Assembly (NCBI GenBank): GCA_021777285.1
Contig: JAJYDR010000119.1
Location: forward strand, 1-6,688
Source: Actinomycetes bacterium
Lineage (GTDB): Bacteria; Actinomycetota; Acidimicrobiia; Acidimicrobiales; RAAP-2
DNA: 6,688 nucleotides
Direction: 5' to 3'
The first letter of the stretch is position 1; each line of letters opens with the position of its first letter. Positions 1 to 6,688 of the stretch are shown piece by piece. Made by a program: the position numbers and the translations under genes. The notes under the pieces are model-generated. The model ran no database searches. It was given only the letters and a program-made list of their open reading frames with translations, and had not been told where the DNA came from.

Positions 1-25
1 CTGGACCGGTAGGATTTCGCCAAAC

Positions 26-32
26 AAAGGAG
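26..32 (+). promoter_or_regulatory. Shine-Dalgarno site that sets the TTG start at 39
   Basis: AAAGGAG lies six bases before the TTG at 39. This fixes a non-ATG start for the rhodanese-MoeB gene, and the encoded N-terminus leads straight into the rhodanese domain. Confidence 0.75.
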
Positions 33-38
33 CGACCC

Positions 39-1208
39 TTGCCAACACCACGCGAGTTACTCAACGCGGCCAAGCAGGCGATTCGTGAGGTTGAACCGAG
101 CGACGTCGCGGCTCGACTGGACTACTACCGAATTCTCGACGTGCGCGAACCCGACGAACACGAGCAGGGTGCCGTGCCCGGTGCGGTGCACATCCCGCGC
201 GGGAACCTCGAGTTCTCGGTCGAGTCACGACTGACTGACAAGAACGCCCCGATCGCCGTGTACTGCGCCGGCGGCGTCCGCTCAGCGTTCGCGGCCAAGA
301 CCCTCCAGGACCTCGGCTACACCGACATCGTGTCGGTGATCGGTGGGTTCAACAAGTGGAAGGACGAGGGTCTCACGTGGACGACCCCGCGCACGCTCAA
401 TCCCGATCAGCGCAACCGCTACCAGCGTCACCTCCTGCTACCCGAAGTGGGTGACGAGGGTCAGTTGCGACTCCTCGACTCCAAGGTGCTCCTGCTCGGC
501 GCCGGCGGTCTCGGATCGCCGGCGGCGCTCTACCTCGCGGCCGCGGGCGTGGGCACCATCGGCATCATCGACATGGACGTCGTGGACGCGTCCAACCTGC
601 AGCGACAGGTGCTGCACAACATGGACCGCATCGGCATGCGCAAGGTCGACAGCGCCAAGCAAACGCTCACGGCGATCAACCCCGATTTGAACGTGAGGAC
701 CTACGACGTGCGCCTGGGCGCCGACAACGTGCTCGACATCATCGACGGGTACGACGTCATCGTCGACGGGACCGACAACTTCCCCACGCGCTACCTCGTC
801 AATGACGCGGCGCTCGTGAAGGGAATCCCAGTCGTACACGGCTCGATCTTCCGCTTTGAGGGTCAGGTGACGATCTTTCACCCCTACGTCGGCCCCTGCT
901 ATCGGTGCATGATCCCCGAGCCGCCGCCGGCCGAGCTCGCCCCGAGTTGCGCGGAGGCGGGCGTGCTCGGTGTCCTGCCCGGCATCATCGGTTCGATTCA
1001 GGCGATCGAGACGATCAAGCTGTTGCTCGAACTCGGTGAGCCCCTGGTCGGTCGACTGCTCACCTATGACTCGATGGACGAGAGCTTTCGCACCTTCAAG
1101 GTTCGTCGTGACCCCTCGTGCCCGGCGTGCGGCGAGGACGCGGGTCCGATCATCATCGCCGAGTACGACGACCTCTGCATGCCCCACGTCGCGGTCGGCG
1201 CCGCCTAA
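39..1208 (+). CDS. moeB: Rhodanese-MoeB/ThiF fusion: sulfur-carrier adenylyltransferase/sulfurtransferase
   Basis: A cytoplasmic E1-like enzyme of 389 residues. It is expected to adenylate the C-terminal glycine of a small ubiquitin-like sulfur carrier (MoaD, ThiS or CysO type) and help turn it into a thiocarboxylate for molybdopterin, thiamine or cysteine synthesis. Residues about 20-115 form a rhodanese domain with the active loop CAGGVRS, where Cys76 is the persulfide-carrying residue. Residues about 120-365 form the ThiF/MoeB domain. It shows the nucleotide loop GAGGLGS (154-160), Asp178/Asp180, SNLQRQ (185-190), Lys202, DGTDNFPTR (243-251), the zinc pairs CYRC (287/290) and CPAC (361/364), and Cys304 in the conserved PSCAEAGVLG stretch. 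All expected catalytic residues are present. The start is TTG, supported by AAAGGAG at 26-32, six bases upstream. The rhodanese domain comes first, the reverse of MOCS3 and mycobacterial MoeZ. The carrier partner is not in the window, so MoaD versus ThiS/CysO specificity is open. Confidence 0.93.
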   Translation: MPTPRELLNAAKQAIREVEPSDVAARLDYYRILDVREPDEHEQGAVPGAVHIPRGNLEFSVESRLTDKNAPIAVYCAGGVRSAFAAKTLQDLGYTDIVSVIGGFNKWKDEGLTWTTPRTLNPDQRNRYQRHLLLPEVGDEGQLRLLDSKVLLLGAGGLGSPAALYLAAAGVGTIGIIDMDVVDASNLQRQVLHNMDRIGMRKVDSAKQTLTAINPDLNVRTYDVRLGADNVLDIIDGYDVIVDGTDNFPTRYLVNDAALVKGIPVVHGSIFRFEGQVTIFHPYVGPCYRCMIPEPPPAELAPSCAEAGVLGVLPGIIGSIQAIETIKLLLELGEPLVGRLLTYDSMDESFRTFKVRRDPSCPACGEDAGPIIIAEYDDLCMPHVAVGAA

Positions 1209-1220
1209 CGGTGGTCGTCG

Positions 1221-1244
1221 GCGACGGCCGTTCGCGGCCGTCGC
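1221..1244. terminator. Perfect GC hairpin between convergent genes, likely bidirectional terminator
   Basis: GCGACGGCCG at 1221-1230 and CGGCCGTCGC at 1235-1244 are exact inverted complements around a TTCG loop, giving a 10-bp stem and a 4-base loop. It sits inside the 38-base gap between the stop of the MoeB-like gene (1208) and the stop of the RDD gene (1247), where a terminator serving both strands would be expected. Neither side has a clear U-tract, so it is not a canonical intrinsic terminator. U-tract-poor hairpins have been proposed as terminators in actinobacteria. Termination activity is inferred from position and symmetry. Confidence 0.65.
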
Positions 1245-1246
1245 GG

Positions 1247-1819
1247 TCAGATGTGCTGTCGTACGACGAGGGTACCCGCGACGCGGTCGTGCAACGTCTG
1301 CTTGAGGGGGTTCGCGAGCGGGAAGAGGACGTCGACGACGGCGATCATCATCACGATGGATGACGCAATCGGATTGTTGAGGAGCGTGATCACGCTGTAG
1401 GCGGCCACGAACCCCCACCGCCACAGGGCTTGACGACGGGTGATCGTCCCTCCGGTGGCGAGGTCGCACACCCGGGTGGCGACGATTCGATTGCCGAATG
1501 TCTGGCCCCGCGGTGAGACGAGCATGGTGACGAGATAGGCGCCCTGGACGGCGAAGCCGGCGAGCACGCCGATGAGTGAGCCCGCCACCATGCTCACCAA
1601 CCAGAGCACGACCGTCGTTGGGACCAGCAAGATGAGGTTGTCGGTGACGGTCGCCCCGACACGGCGCCACCAGCCGCTCAGCTCACCGTGCGCACGCGCC
1701 ACCCGCGCCGGCTCATCGATCGCCGTCCCGCACACCGGACAGAATGGTCCGTTCGACTCGCTTCCACAACTAGGGCAGTACACCCGTCCATTCTGGTCGA
1801 TGACCCGTGGTCCTGTCAT
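1247..1819 (-). CDS. Zinc-ribbon RDD-family membrane protein
   Basis: A 190-residue protein of unknown function. Residues 15-30 read CPSCGSESNGPFCPVC, a four-cysteine zinc ribbon (Cys15, 18, 27, 30). An RDD domain follows from about residue 48: GWWRRVGATVTDNLI carries the Arg and the first Asp (Asp60), and HDRVAGT near the C-terminus carries the last Asp (Asp178). Hydrophobic stretches at about 61-80, 83-102 and 134-168 suggest three or four membrane spans, with the zinc ribbon probably cytoplasmic. RDD proteins are widespread and some are linked to ion or solute transport, but no substrate can be read here. I chose the ATG at 1819. A longer frame reaching back to 1981 would overlap the start of the divergent mutase gene by 122 bases and encodes a low-complexity extension typical of antisense reading. 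No good Shine-Dalgarno precedes 1819. The 3' end faces the MoeB-like gene across the hairpin. Confidence 0.82.
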   Translation of the reverse strand: MTGPRVIDQNGRVYCPSCGSESNGPFCPVCGTAIDEPARVARAHGELSGWWRRVGATVTDNLILLVPTTVVLWLVSMVAGSLIGVLAGFAVQGAYLVTMLVSPRGQTFGNRIVATRVCDLATGGTITRRQALWRWGFVAAYSVITLLNNPIASSIVMMIAVVDVLFPLANPLKQTLHDRVAGTLVVRQHI

Positions 1820-1822
1820 CGA

Positions 1823-1860
1823 TTCAGAACCGTGAAACGCACCGTCTAATCTACGAATCG
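1823..1860 (+). promoter_or_regulatory. Candidate promoter for a leaderless mutase mRNA
   Basis: TAATCT at 1847-1852 matches a TANNNT -10 element and ends seven bases before the GTG at 1860. RNA synthesis would therefore begin at or next to the start codon. TTCAGA at 1823-1828 is a four-of-six match to TTGACA at an 18-base spacing. No Shine-Dalgarno precedes the GTG, which agrees with a leaderless transcript, a common arrangement in actinobacteria. Confidence 0.5.
1841..1853 (-). promoter_or_regulatory. Candidate minus-strand -10 element for the RDD gene
   Basis: Read on the minus strand, 1853 to 1848 is TAGATT, a TANNNT -10 element. It covers five of the six bases of the plus-strand -10. 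Transcription would start near 1841, leaving a leader of about 22 bases before the ATG at 1819. I see no convincing -35 for this direction. Confidence 0.38.
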
Positions 1861-3440
1861 TGAGCGAAGACCTTCGAGTGACCGATTCCGGTATTGAGGT
1901 ACGCCCCGTGTACGGGGCATCCGACGTGGCGGGTTTTGACCCGGCGAGCGAACTAGGTGAGCCGGGTGACTTTCCGTACACCCGTGGTGTTCACCCCACG
2001 ATGTACCGCGGTCGGCTGTGGACGATGCGCCAGTACGCCGGATTCGGCACGGCCGAGGCGACCAACGAGCGCTTCAAGTTCCTCCTCGGCGCGGGACAGA
2101 CCGGTCTGTCGTGCGCCTTCGACCTGCCCACGCAGATGGGATTCGACGCCGATCACGTGCGCGCCGAGGGCGAGGTGGGCAAGGTGGGCGTCGCCATCTC
2201 CTCACTGGAGGACATGCGCCTGCTCTTGGCGGACCTGCCCCTCGACAAGGTCACCACGTCGATGACGATCAACTCGACGGCCTCGACGCTCCTGCTGCTC
2301 TACCAGTTGGTCGGCGAGGAGCAGGGCGTGCGCGGCGATCAGCTTCGCGGCACGATCCAGAACGACATCTTGAAGGAGTACGTGGCTCGCGGCACGTACA
2401 TCTACCCCCCACGACAGTCGATGCGCCTGATCGTGGACACCTTCGCCTACTGTGCGCGCGAGATGCCCAACTGGAACACCATCTCGATCTCGGGCTACCA
2501 CATCCGCGAGGCCGGCTCCACCGCCGTCCAGGAGGTGGCCTTCACCCTCGCCAACGGGATCGCCTACGTCGAGGCCGCCTTGGCGGCGGGTCTCGCGCTC
2601 GACGACTTCGCACCGCGACTGAGCTTCTTCTTCAACGCCCACAACAACCTCTTCGAGGAAGTGGCCAAGTACCGCGCCGCCCGTCGGATCTGGTCCTCGG
2701 TCATGCGTGATCGCTTCGGCGCCCGTGACCCCAAGTCACTGATGCTCCGGTTCCACACCCAGACAGGCGGGTCGACGCTGACCGCACAACAGCCAGAGAA
2801 CAACATCGTGCGCGTGACCCTCCAGGCGCTCGCCGCGGCCCTCGGTGGCACCCAGAGTCTGCACACCAACGGGTTCGACGAGGCGCTCGGGCTCCCGACC
2901 GAGCGCGCGGCGAAGCTCGCCCTGCGCACCCAGCAGATCGTCGGCTACGAATCGGGCATCGCCGACACGGTTGACCCGCTCGCCGGATCGTACTTCGTCG
3001 AGTCAATGACCAACGAGGTAGAGCGCCTCGCGCGCCAGTACATCGCGACCATCGACGAGATGGGCGGCGCGGTGGCGGCCATCGAGGCGCGTTACATGCA
3101 AGAGGAGATCGAGGCCGCTGCCTACGACTTCGCCCGACGGGTCGATCGTGGCGAGAAGGTCGTGGTCGGGGTCAACCGCTTCGCCGACCACGCCGAGGCG
3201 GCCAATGACGTGTTCCCCGTCGACGAGGCCCAGCAGCGCAGCCAGGTGGAGCGGGTACAGCGCGTAAAGCGCGACCGCGACGCCGACGCTGTTCGTATCG
3301 CCCTCGAGGACCTCGAGCGCGCCGCGCGCGGATCGAGCAATGTGTTGTACCCGATGAAGACGGCGTTGGCGGCGATGGCGACGCTCGGTGAGGTTGCCGA
3401 TACGCTGCGCGGCGTCTTTGGCGTCTATCAGCCCAACTAG
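1860..3440 (+). CDS. mcmA: Methylmalonyl-CoA mutase, large (catalytic) subunit
   Basis: Catalyses the adenosylcobalamin-dependent rearrangement of (R)-methylmalonyl-CoA to succinyl-CoA, the last step of propionyl-CoA breakdown. The 526 residues are the substrate-binding TIM-barrel part only. The chain ends after VFGVYQPN, and no DxHxxG cobalamin motif follows. Cobalamin must therefore be brought by a separate small subunit, as in archaeal and many actinobacterial enzymes. Aligned from memory with the Propionibacterium enzyme, Tyr59 in RQYAGFGT matches Tyr89, Arg177 in ARGTYIYPP matches Arg207, and Tyr213-His214 in SGYH match Tyr243-His244. This is the methylmalonyl pattern; isobutyryl-CoA mutase has Phe and Gln at the first two positions, and 2-hydroxyisobutyryl-CoA mutase has Ile at the first. 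Other family stretches are [14 protein letters not shown] (86-99), [15 protein letters not shown] (301-315) and [18 protein letters not shown] (331-348). The GTG start is chosen because family similarity begins within ten residues and the next in-frame Met is residue 48. Its stop overlaps that of the facing ABM gene. Confidence 0.93.
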   Translation: MSEDLRVTDSGIEVRPVYGASDVAGFDPASELGEPGDFPYTRGVHPTMYRGRLWTMRQYAGFGTAEATNERFKFLLGAGQTGLSCAFDLPTQMGFDADHVRAEGEVGKVGVAISSLEDMRLLLADLPLDKVTTSMTINSTASTLLLLYQLVGEEQGVRGDQLRGTIQNDILKEYVARGTYIYPPRQSMRLIVDTFAYCAREMPNWNTISISGYHIREAGSTAVQEVAFTLANGIAYVEAALAAGLALDDFAPRLSFFFNAHNNLFEEVAKYRAARRIWSSVMRDRFGARDPKSLMLRFHTQTGGSTLTAQQPENNIVRVTLQALAAALGGTQSLHTNGFDEALGLPTERAAKLALRTQQIVGYESGIADTVDPLAGSYFVESMTNEVERLARQYIATIDEMGGAVAAIEARYMQEEIEAAAYDFARRVDRGEKVVVGVNRFADHAEAANDVFPVDEAQQRSQVERVQRVKRDRDADAVRIALEDLERAARGSSNVLYPMKTALAAMATLGEVADTLRGVFGVYQPN

Positions 3441-3730
3441 CGGCTCATCGGCTCGAGGAAGTGCGTGACCTCGGGCGCGGTCACGTAGAACGGGTGCGTC
3501 GCGCTTCGCCACTGTTCAAAGGCGCTCGACGCGCGAAAGCGTAAGTGGGCCTCGACCGAGGTCCAGCGCACCGTGAGCAAGTAGGTCGACGGGTCTTCGT
3601 GTTGCCGTCGCAGTTCGGCGCCGTGACAGTCGGGCGCCGACTCGATGATCGCGAAGGCCTGACGCATCGCGGACTCGAAGGCCTCGGCGCGACTGGGGTC
3701 GACGTGGACGATGGCGTGTTCGTTTATCAT
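3437..3730 (-). CDS. Small ABM-fold (antibiotic biosynthesis monooxygenase family) protein
   Basis: A 97-residue soluble protein that looks like a single ferredoxin-like alpha/beta barrel half of the ABM superfamily. The recognisable part is [17 protein letters not shown] followed by [12 protein letters not shown] (about residues 49-82), the W...EAH...F..W pattern typical of the family, after an N-terminal strand and a helix (residues 12-31). Such proteins usually form dimers. Some oxidise quinones or degrade haem, but many have no known reaction, and no cofactor site can be assigned here. The ATG at 3730 overlaps the TGA of the upstream amidohydrolase (ATGA), and GGAG at 3736-3739 sits five bases before it, so this start is well supported. 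It is the last gene of the operon. Its TAG stop lies in a CTAG that also contains the mutase stop, leaving no gap between the convergent genes. Confidence 0.8.
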   Translation of the reverse strand: MINEHAIVHVDPSRAEAFESAMRQAFAIIESAPDCHGAELRRQHEDPSTYLLTVRWTSVEAHLRFRASSAFEQWRSATHPFYVTAPEVTHFLEPMSR

Positions 3731-4884
3731 GTGCGCTCCATGAGTCGATGGCGAAGTGGTGCGTCCTCGGCCACCAGGATCGCCGTACGCGCGAGTGCGA
3801 CCGCGCCGTCGATGACGGCGCCGTCGGCGTTCTCGCCGACGCAGGCGGCGGCGAATTCGGGTTGGTGGTTCACCGCACCGTTCGTCGCGATGCCGAGCAG
3901 CGGGTGGATGGACGGCACGACCAGTGAGACGTTCGCCATGTCCGTCGAAAGTGTGGGCGCTGGTTCGCCTCGATCGTCGAGTTCGAAACTCCGGCCCAGC
4001 GATTCCGCCGCGCTGCGGTAGTGGTGAAGGACGTCGGGGTCCGCCTCCATGTGCGAGAAGGCGCTGCCGAGCGTGGTGACGGTCAGGGAGGCTCCGGTCG
4101 CCAGCGCGCCGGCGCTGAAGCATCGATCAACCCGCTCACGCAGTTCGGCTAGCCGGTCGATCGTGGTCGCCCGGCACATGTAGCGCCCGACGACCCGGGC
4201 CGGGATGATGTTGGCGGCCGACCCGCCCTCCACGACGATGCCGTGGATCTGGTCACCGGGGCGTAGTTGTTGACGCAGCAGACCGAGTGATACCTGGGCG
4301 ATCGTCAGTGCGTCCAGGGCGTTGATGCCCTCCCAGGGCGCGGCCGAGGCGTGAGCCTCACGGCCGTCGTAGCGCACGTCGAAGTGGTCCACGGCGAGGC
4401 AGGTGGCGTCGAGCCGGTCACTCGGCCAGGGGTGGACCATCATCGCGACGTGGACGTCGTCGAAGTAGCCCGCGTTCACGAGGTCGATCTTGCCGCCGCC
4501 GCCCTCCTCCGAGGGCGTGCCGAGCAGCACGACGGTGAGGTCGAGCTCGTCGGCGACCGCGGCGAGACCAATCGCCGCCCCGAGTGAGGCGGCGGCGATG
4601 ATGTTGTGCCCGCAGGCGTGACCAACGTCAGGCAGCGCGTCGTATTCCGCGCACAGCGCAACGTGCAGCGACCCGTGTCCGGCGGTGGCGCGAAAGGCCG
4701 TCGCAAGACCGGCGATCCCGCGTTCGACGGCAAAGCCGTGGGACTCGGCCGCCCGGGCGACCGCCTCGGCGCTCTGGAACTCCTCGTAGCCGAGTTCGGG
4801 GTTCGCGTGGATGAAGTGGCTCAGGTCGAGCAGGTCCTCGCGGGCCGCTGTGACGGCCGATGTCGCTCGATCCTGCGGCGTCAT
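3727..4884 (-). CDS. M20-family amidohydrolase/peptidase (M20D-like)
   Basis: A 385-residue zinc- or manganese-dependent hydrolase that should cleave an amide bond of an N-acyl amino acid, dipeptide or related conjugate in the cytoplasm. Visible metal-site residues are HACGHN (89-94, with Cys91 and His93), the general-base pair in PSEEGGGG (Glu126, Glu127), His151 in MVHP, and the distal His340 in AVNHQPEF. The lid/dimerisation domain starts around [19 protein letters not shown] (174-192). [15 protein letters not shown] resembles the PM20D2/AbgB branch (aminoacyl dipeptidases and p-aminobenzoyl-glutamate hydrolase) and lacks the HxD motif of ArgE/DapE, so those activities are unlikely. No signal peptide is seen. 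Length is normal for the family. The ATG at 4884 overlaps the carboxylase TGA as ATGA, with no good Shine-Dalgarno, so translation probably depends on coupling. Its own TGA overlaps the ABM start in the same way. The substrate is unknown. Confidence 0.88.
   Translation of the reverse strand: MTPQDRATSAVTAAREDLLDLSHFIHANPELGYEEFQSAEAVARAAESHGFAVERGIAGLATAFRATAGHGSLHVALCAEYDALPDVGHACGHNIIAAASLGAAIGLAAVADELDLTVVLLGTPSEEGGGGKIDLVNAGYFDDVHVAMMVHPWPSDRLDATCLAVDHFDVRYDGREAHASAAPWEGINALDALTIAQVSLGLLRQQLRPGDQIHGIVVEGGSAANIIPARVVGRYMCRATTIDRLAELRERVDRCFSAGALATGASLTVTTLGSAFSHMEADPDVLHHYRSAAESLGRSFELDDRGEPAPTLSTDMANVSLVVPSIHPLLGIATNGAVNHQPEFAAACVGENADGAVIDGAVALARTAILVAEDAPLRHRLMERT
3736..3739 (-). promoter_or_regulatory. 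Ribosome binding site for the ABM gene inside the amidohydrolase gene
   Basis: On the minus strand GGAG precedes ATG (3730) by five bases and lies within the last codons of the amidohydrolase gene. It supports the short 97-residue reading over the longer open frame that extends upstream. Confidence 0.6.
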
Positions 4885-6635
4885 TCGACGATGGCGACCA
4901 CGTCGCCGGCGCTGACCGCGTCGCCAGGCTTGACCTTGATCGCGGTGACGACGCCCGATTTCTCGGCGCCGACGGCGTTCTCCATCTTCATCGCCTCGAG
5001 GATGACCAGCGTGTCGCCCGCATTCACCGACTGGCCCACCTCGACGGACACCTTGACGATGGTGCCTTGCATCGGCACCGAGACGGTGCCCGAACCGCTC
5101 CCGACGACGCCCGCGTGGTGCTGGCGGCGGGGCTTGGCGGCGGTGCTCGTCGGTTTGCCCAGCCCGTCGTCACCGGTGTCCTCCAGCCAGAGCGCGACGG
5201 TGACCCGACGGCCGTCGACCTCGGCGAGGACGTCGCGGCGCACGTGTCCGTCACTCGCACTGGTGGCAACGGCCGCGGTGCTCGTGATTCCCGAGAAGTC
5301 GAGGGTCTCCTCGACCCACTTGGTGGAGTGGGTTCCGTTCACGAAGTCGTCGCTCGACAGGATGATGGTGTCGGCGGGCAGCGTGGTCGCCACACCCTCG
5401 ATTGTCGTCTCTTCGATAGCGCGCAGCATCCGCCGCCGGGCGCGTTCACGGTCCGGCGCCCAGACAATGAGCTTGCCAATGAGGTTGTCGTAGTACTGAG
5501 AGATAGTGTCGCCGGTCTCGTAGCCGGCGTCGAGGCGTACACCGGGACCTGCCGGCTGGCGGAACGCGGTGATCGTCCCCGGCGACGGCACGAAGCGGCC
5601 GCCGGCGGGGTCCTCGGCATTGATCCGGATCTCGATGGCGTGCCCGTCACGACGTACGTCGTCCTGTGCGAAGGGGAGTGCTTCACCCGAGGCGATCCGT
5701 AGTTGCCACTCGACGAGGTCGAGCCCCGTGACCAACTCGGTCACGGGGTGCTCGACCTGGAGCCGGGTGTTCATCTCGAGGAAGTAGAACTCGTCATCTT
5801 GGTAGAGGAACTCGACGGTGCCGGCGTTCACGTAGCCGCAGGCGCGCGAGACCTTGACGGCCGCCTCACCCATCGCGACGCGGATGGCGTCAGGGAAGTT
5901 AGCGGCCGGTGACTCCTCGACGAGCTTTTGGTGGCGCCGCTGAGCCGAGCAGTCGCGTTCGCCGAGCCAGAGTGTGTTGCCGTGGGTGTCGGCGAGGACT
6001 TGCATCTCGATGTGACGTGGCCACGTTAGGTACCGCTCGACGTAGCATTCGGCGCGGCCGAAGTAGCTGAGGGCCTCGCGCTGGGCGCTCTCGAAGGCCG
6101 CGGCCGCCTCGTCAGGTCCCGACACGACCTTCATCCCGCGCCCGCCACCGCCGTAGGCGGCCTTGATGGCGACCGGCCAGCCGAACTCGTGGCCGAAGTC
6201 CACGACTTCGTCAGCGTGCTGGAGTGTCTCGTTGCGACCCGGTACGCCGGCCACGCCGGCGCGTTCGGCCGCGACCCGCGAGGAGATCTTGTCGCCCATG
6301 ACCTCGATGGCTTCGGGCGGCGGTCCGATGAACGTCACCCCGCGCGAGGTGATCGCGCGCGCGAAGTCGGTATTTTCCGAGAAGAAGCCGTAGCCGGGGT
6401 GCACGGCGTCGGCGCCGGAGCGTTCAATAATCGCGAGTATCGCCTCGGTGTTGAGGTAGCTCTCGGCGGCGGTCGAGCCGCCGAGCGCGTAGGCCTCGTC
6501 AGCAAGGCGTACGTGCAGCGCGTGGCGGTCGAGTTCGGAGTAGACGGCCACGGTCGCGATACCGAGCTCACGACACGTGCGCATGACCCGCACGGCGATT
6601 TCGCCACGGTTGGCGATTAGGACCTTCTGTAACAC
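4881..6635 (-). CDS. Acetyl/propionyl-CoA carboxylase alpha subunit (biotin carboxylase + BCCP)
   Basis: Carboxylates its own biotin using ATP and bicarbonate and hands the carboxyl group to a separate carboxyltransferase beta subunit, which sets the acyl-CoA substrate. With the start used here it is 584 residues. Biotin carboxylase occupies 1-445: [14 protein letters not shown] at the N-terminus, the ATP-grasp loop GGGGRGM (162-168), His208, Lys237, Glu275, [14 protein letters not shown] (287-300, with Glu287, Asn289, Arg291, Glu295) and Arg337, each one off the E. coli AccC numbering. A short middle domain and a basic/Ala-rich linker (about 495-515) lead to a biotinyl domain with EAMKMEN (547-553), where Lys550 is biotinylated. 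The GTG at 6635 is preferred because GGAGG lies five bases upstream and homologues begin at this point. A GTG at 6671 would add 12 residues. The nearby mutase suggests propionyl-CoA, but acetyl-CoA or mixed use is possible. First gene of an operon with the amidohydrolase and the ABM protein; no beta subunit is in the window. Confidence 0.93.
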   Translation of the reverse strand: MLQKVLIANRGEIAVRVMRTCRELGIATVAVYSELDRHALHVRLADEAYALGGSTAAESYLNTEAILAIIERSGADAVHPGYGFFSENTDFARAITSRGVTFIGPPPEAIEVMGDKISSRVAAERAGVAGVPGRNETLQHADEVVDFGHEFGWPVAIKAAYGGGGRGMKVVSGPDEAAAAFESAQREALSYFGRAECYVERYLTWPRHIEMQVLADTHGNTLWLGERDCSAQRRHQKLVEESPAANFPDAIRVAMGEAAVKVSRACGYVNAGTVEFLYQDDEFYFLEMNTRLQVEHPVTELVTGLDLVEWQLRIASGEALPFAQDDVRRDGHAIEIRINAEDPAGGRFVPSPGTITAFRQPAGPGVRLDAGYETGDTISQYYDNLIGKLIVWAPDRERARRRMLRAIEETTIEGVATTLPADTIILSSDDFVNGTHSTKWVEETLDFSGITSTAAVATSASDGHVRRDVLAEVDGRRVTVALWLEDTGDDGLGKPTSTAAKPRRQHHAGVVGSGSGTVSVPMQGTIVKVSVEVGQSVNAGDTLVILEAMKMENAVGAEKSGVVTAIKVKPGDAVSAGDVVAIVE

Positions 6636-6640
6636 GCGTT

Positions 6641-6645
6641 CCTCC
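6641..6645 (-). promoter_or_regulatory. Shine-Dalgarno site setting the carboxylase start
   Basis: GGAGG on the minus strand is followed by the spacer AACGC and then GTG at 6635. This strong site argues for the shorter carboxylase over the GTG at 6671, whose upstream GAGAGG is weaker. Confidence 0.7.
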
Positions 6646-6688
6646 GTCTCAGCACTGTCCTTTTCTACCACTCGGCCTCTCGACCCTA

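Noticed and set aside
1..12. Possible end of an upstream gene: CTG GAC CGG TAG
   Set aside because: A stop at 10-12 is compatible with a preceding coding sequence, but three codons are too few to support a feature.
438..1670. 410-residue minus-strand open frame across the MoeB-like and RDD genes
   Set aside because: It is antisense to well-supported genes and encodes Arg/His/Asp-rich low-complexity protein, typical of the empty frames of GC-rich DNA.
1820..1981. Longer start for the RDD protein at 1981
   Set aside because: It would overlap the mutase N-terminus, and the added residues show no domain or zinc-ribbon similarity.
3731..4123. Upstream extension of the ABM protein to 228 residues
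   Set aside because: The extension is an Arg-rich shadow of the amidohydrolase. The ATG at 3730 has a Shine-Dalgarno and begins the fold.
4606..5702. Two long plus-strand open frames (4606-5493 and 4860-5702) opposite the carboxylase and amidohydrolase
   Set aside because: No recognisable domain, composition typical of antisense frames, and the opposite strand carries full catalytic motifs for both enzymes.
6636..6671. Carboxylase start at GTG 6671
   Set aside because: The GTG at 6635 has a much better ribosome site and matches the usual family N-terminus. The longer form cannot be fully excluded.
6672..6688. TAGGGT at 6688-6683 on the minus strand as a -10 element for the carboxylase
   Set aside because: The upstream sequence is cut off by the window edge, so no -35 or spacing can be judged, and TANNNT alone is a weak match.

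Overview
The window is a GC-rich piece of bacterial chromosome, densely packed and with strong third-position G/C use. GTG and TTG starts, one likely leaderless gene, and a two-subunit acyl-CoA carboxylase with a biotin carboxylase/BCCP alpha chain all point to an actinobacterium. The rhodanese-first E1-like protein and the stand-alone methylmalonyl-CoA mutase large subunit would fit class Acidimicrobiia or a relative. That placement is inference from protein style, not a search result. I see no tRNA, rRNA, CRISPR array, insertion sequence, attachment site or replication origin.

Layout from left to right. (1) 39-1208, plus strand: a rhodanese-MoeB/ThiF fusion for activating sulfur-carrier proteins. 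(2) 1221-1244: a perfect hairpin between two convergent genes. (3) 1247-1819, minus strand: a small membrane protein with a zinc ribbon and an RDD domain. (4) 1820-1859: a 40-bp divergent promoter region in which the plus and minus -10 elements lie on top of each other. (5) 1860-3440, plus strand: a methylmalonyl-CoA mutase large (catalytic) subunit without a B12-binding domain. (6) A three-gene minus-strand operon read from right to left: acyl-CoA carboxylase alpha subunit (4881-6635), M20 amidohydrolase (3727-4884) and a small antibiotic-biosynthesis-monooxygenase (ABM) fold protein (3437-3730). Both junctions in this operon are 4-base ATGA stop/start overlaps. The last gene shares its stop codon, through the palindrome CTAG, with the mutase gene that faces it.

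How the genes fit together. Biotin carboxylase/BCCP plus methylmalonyl-CoA mutase is the core of propionyl-CoA to succinyl-CoA conversion, used for odd-chain fatty acids, Val/Ile/Met breakdown and similar carbon. Key partners are missing here: the carboxyltransferase beta subunit, the epimerase, the B12-binding small subunit and the GTPase chaperone. They must lie elsewhere if the pathway is complete. The role of the amidohydrolase and the ABM protein, which are translationally locked to the carboxylase, is not known from sequence. The MoeB-like and RDD genes look like unrelated housekeeping neighbours.

I found no wholly new system. The points most worth a second look are the overlapping divergent -10 elements, the carboxylase-amidohydrolase-ABM operon, and the shared-stop convergent pair.
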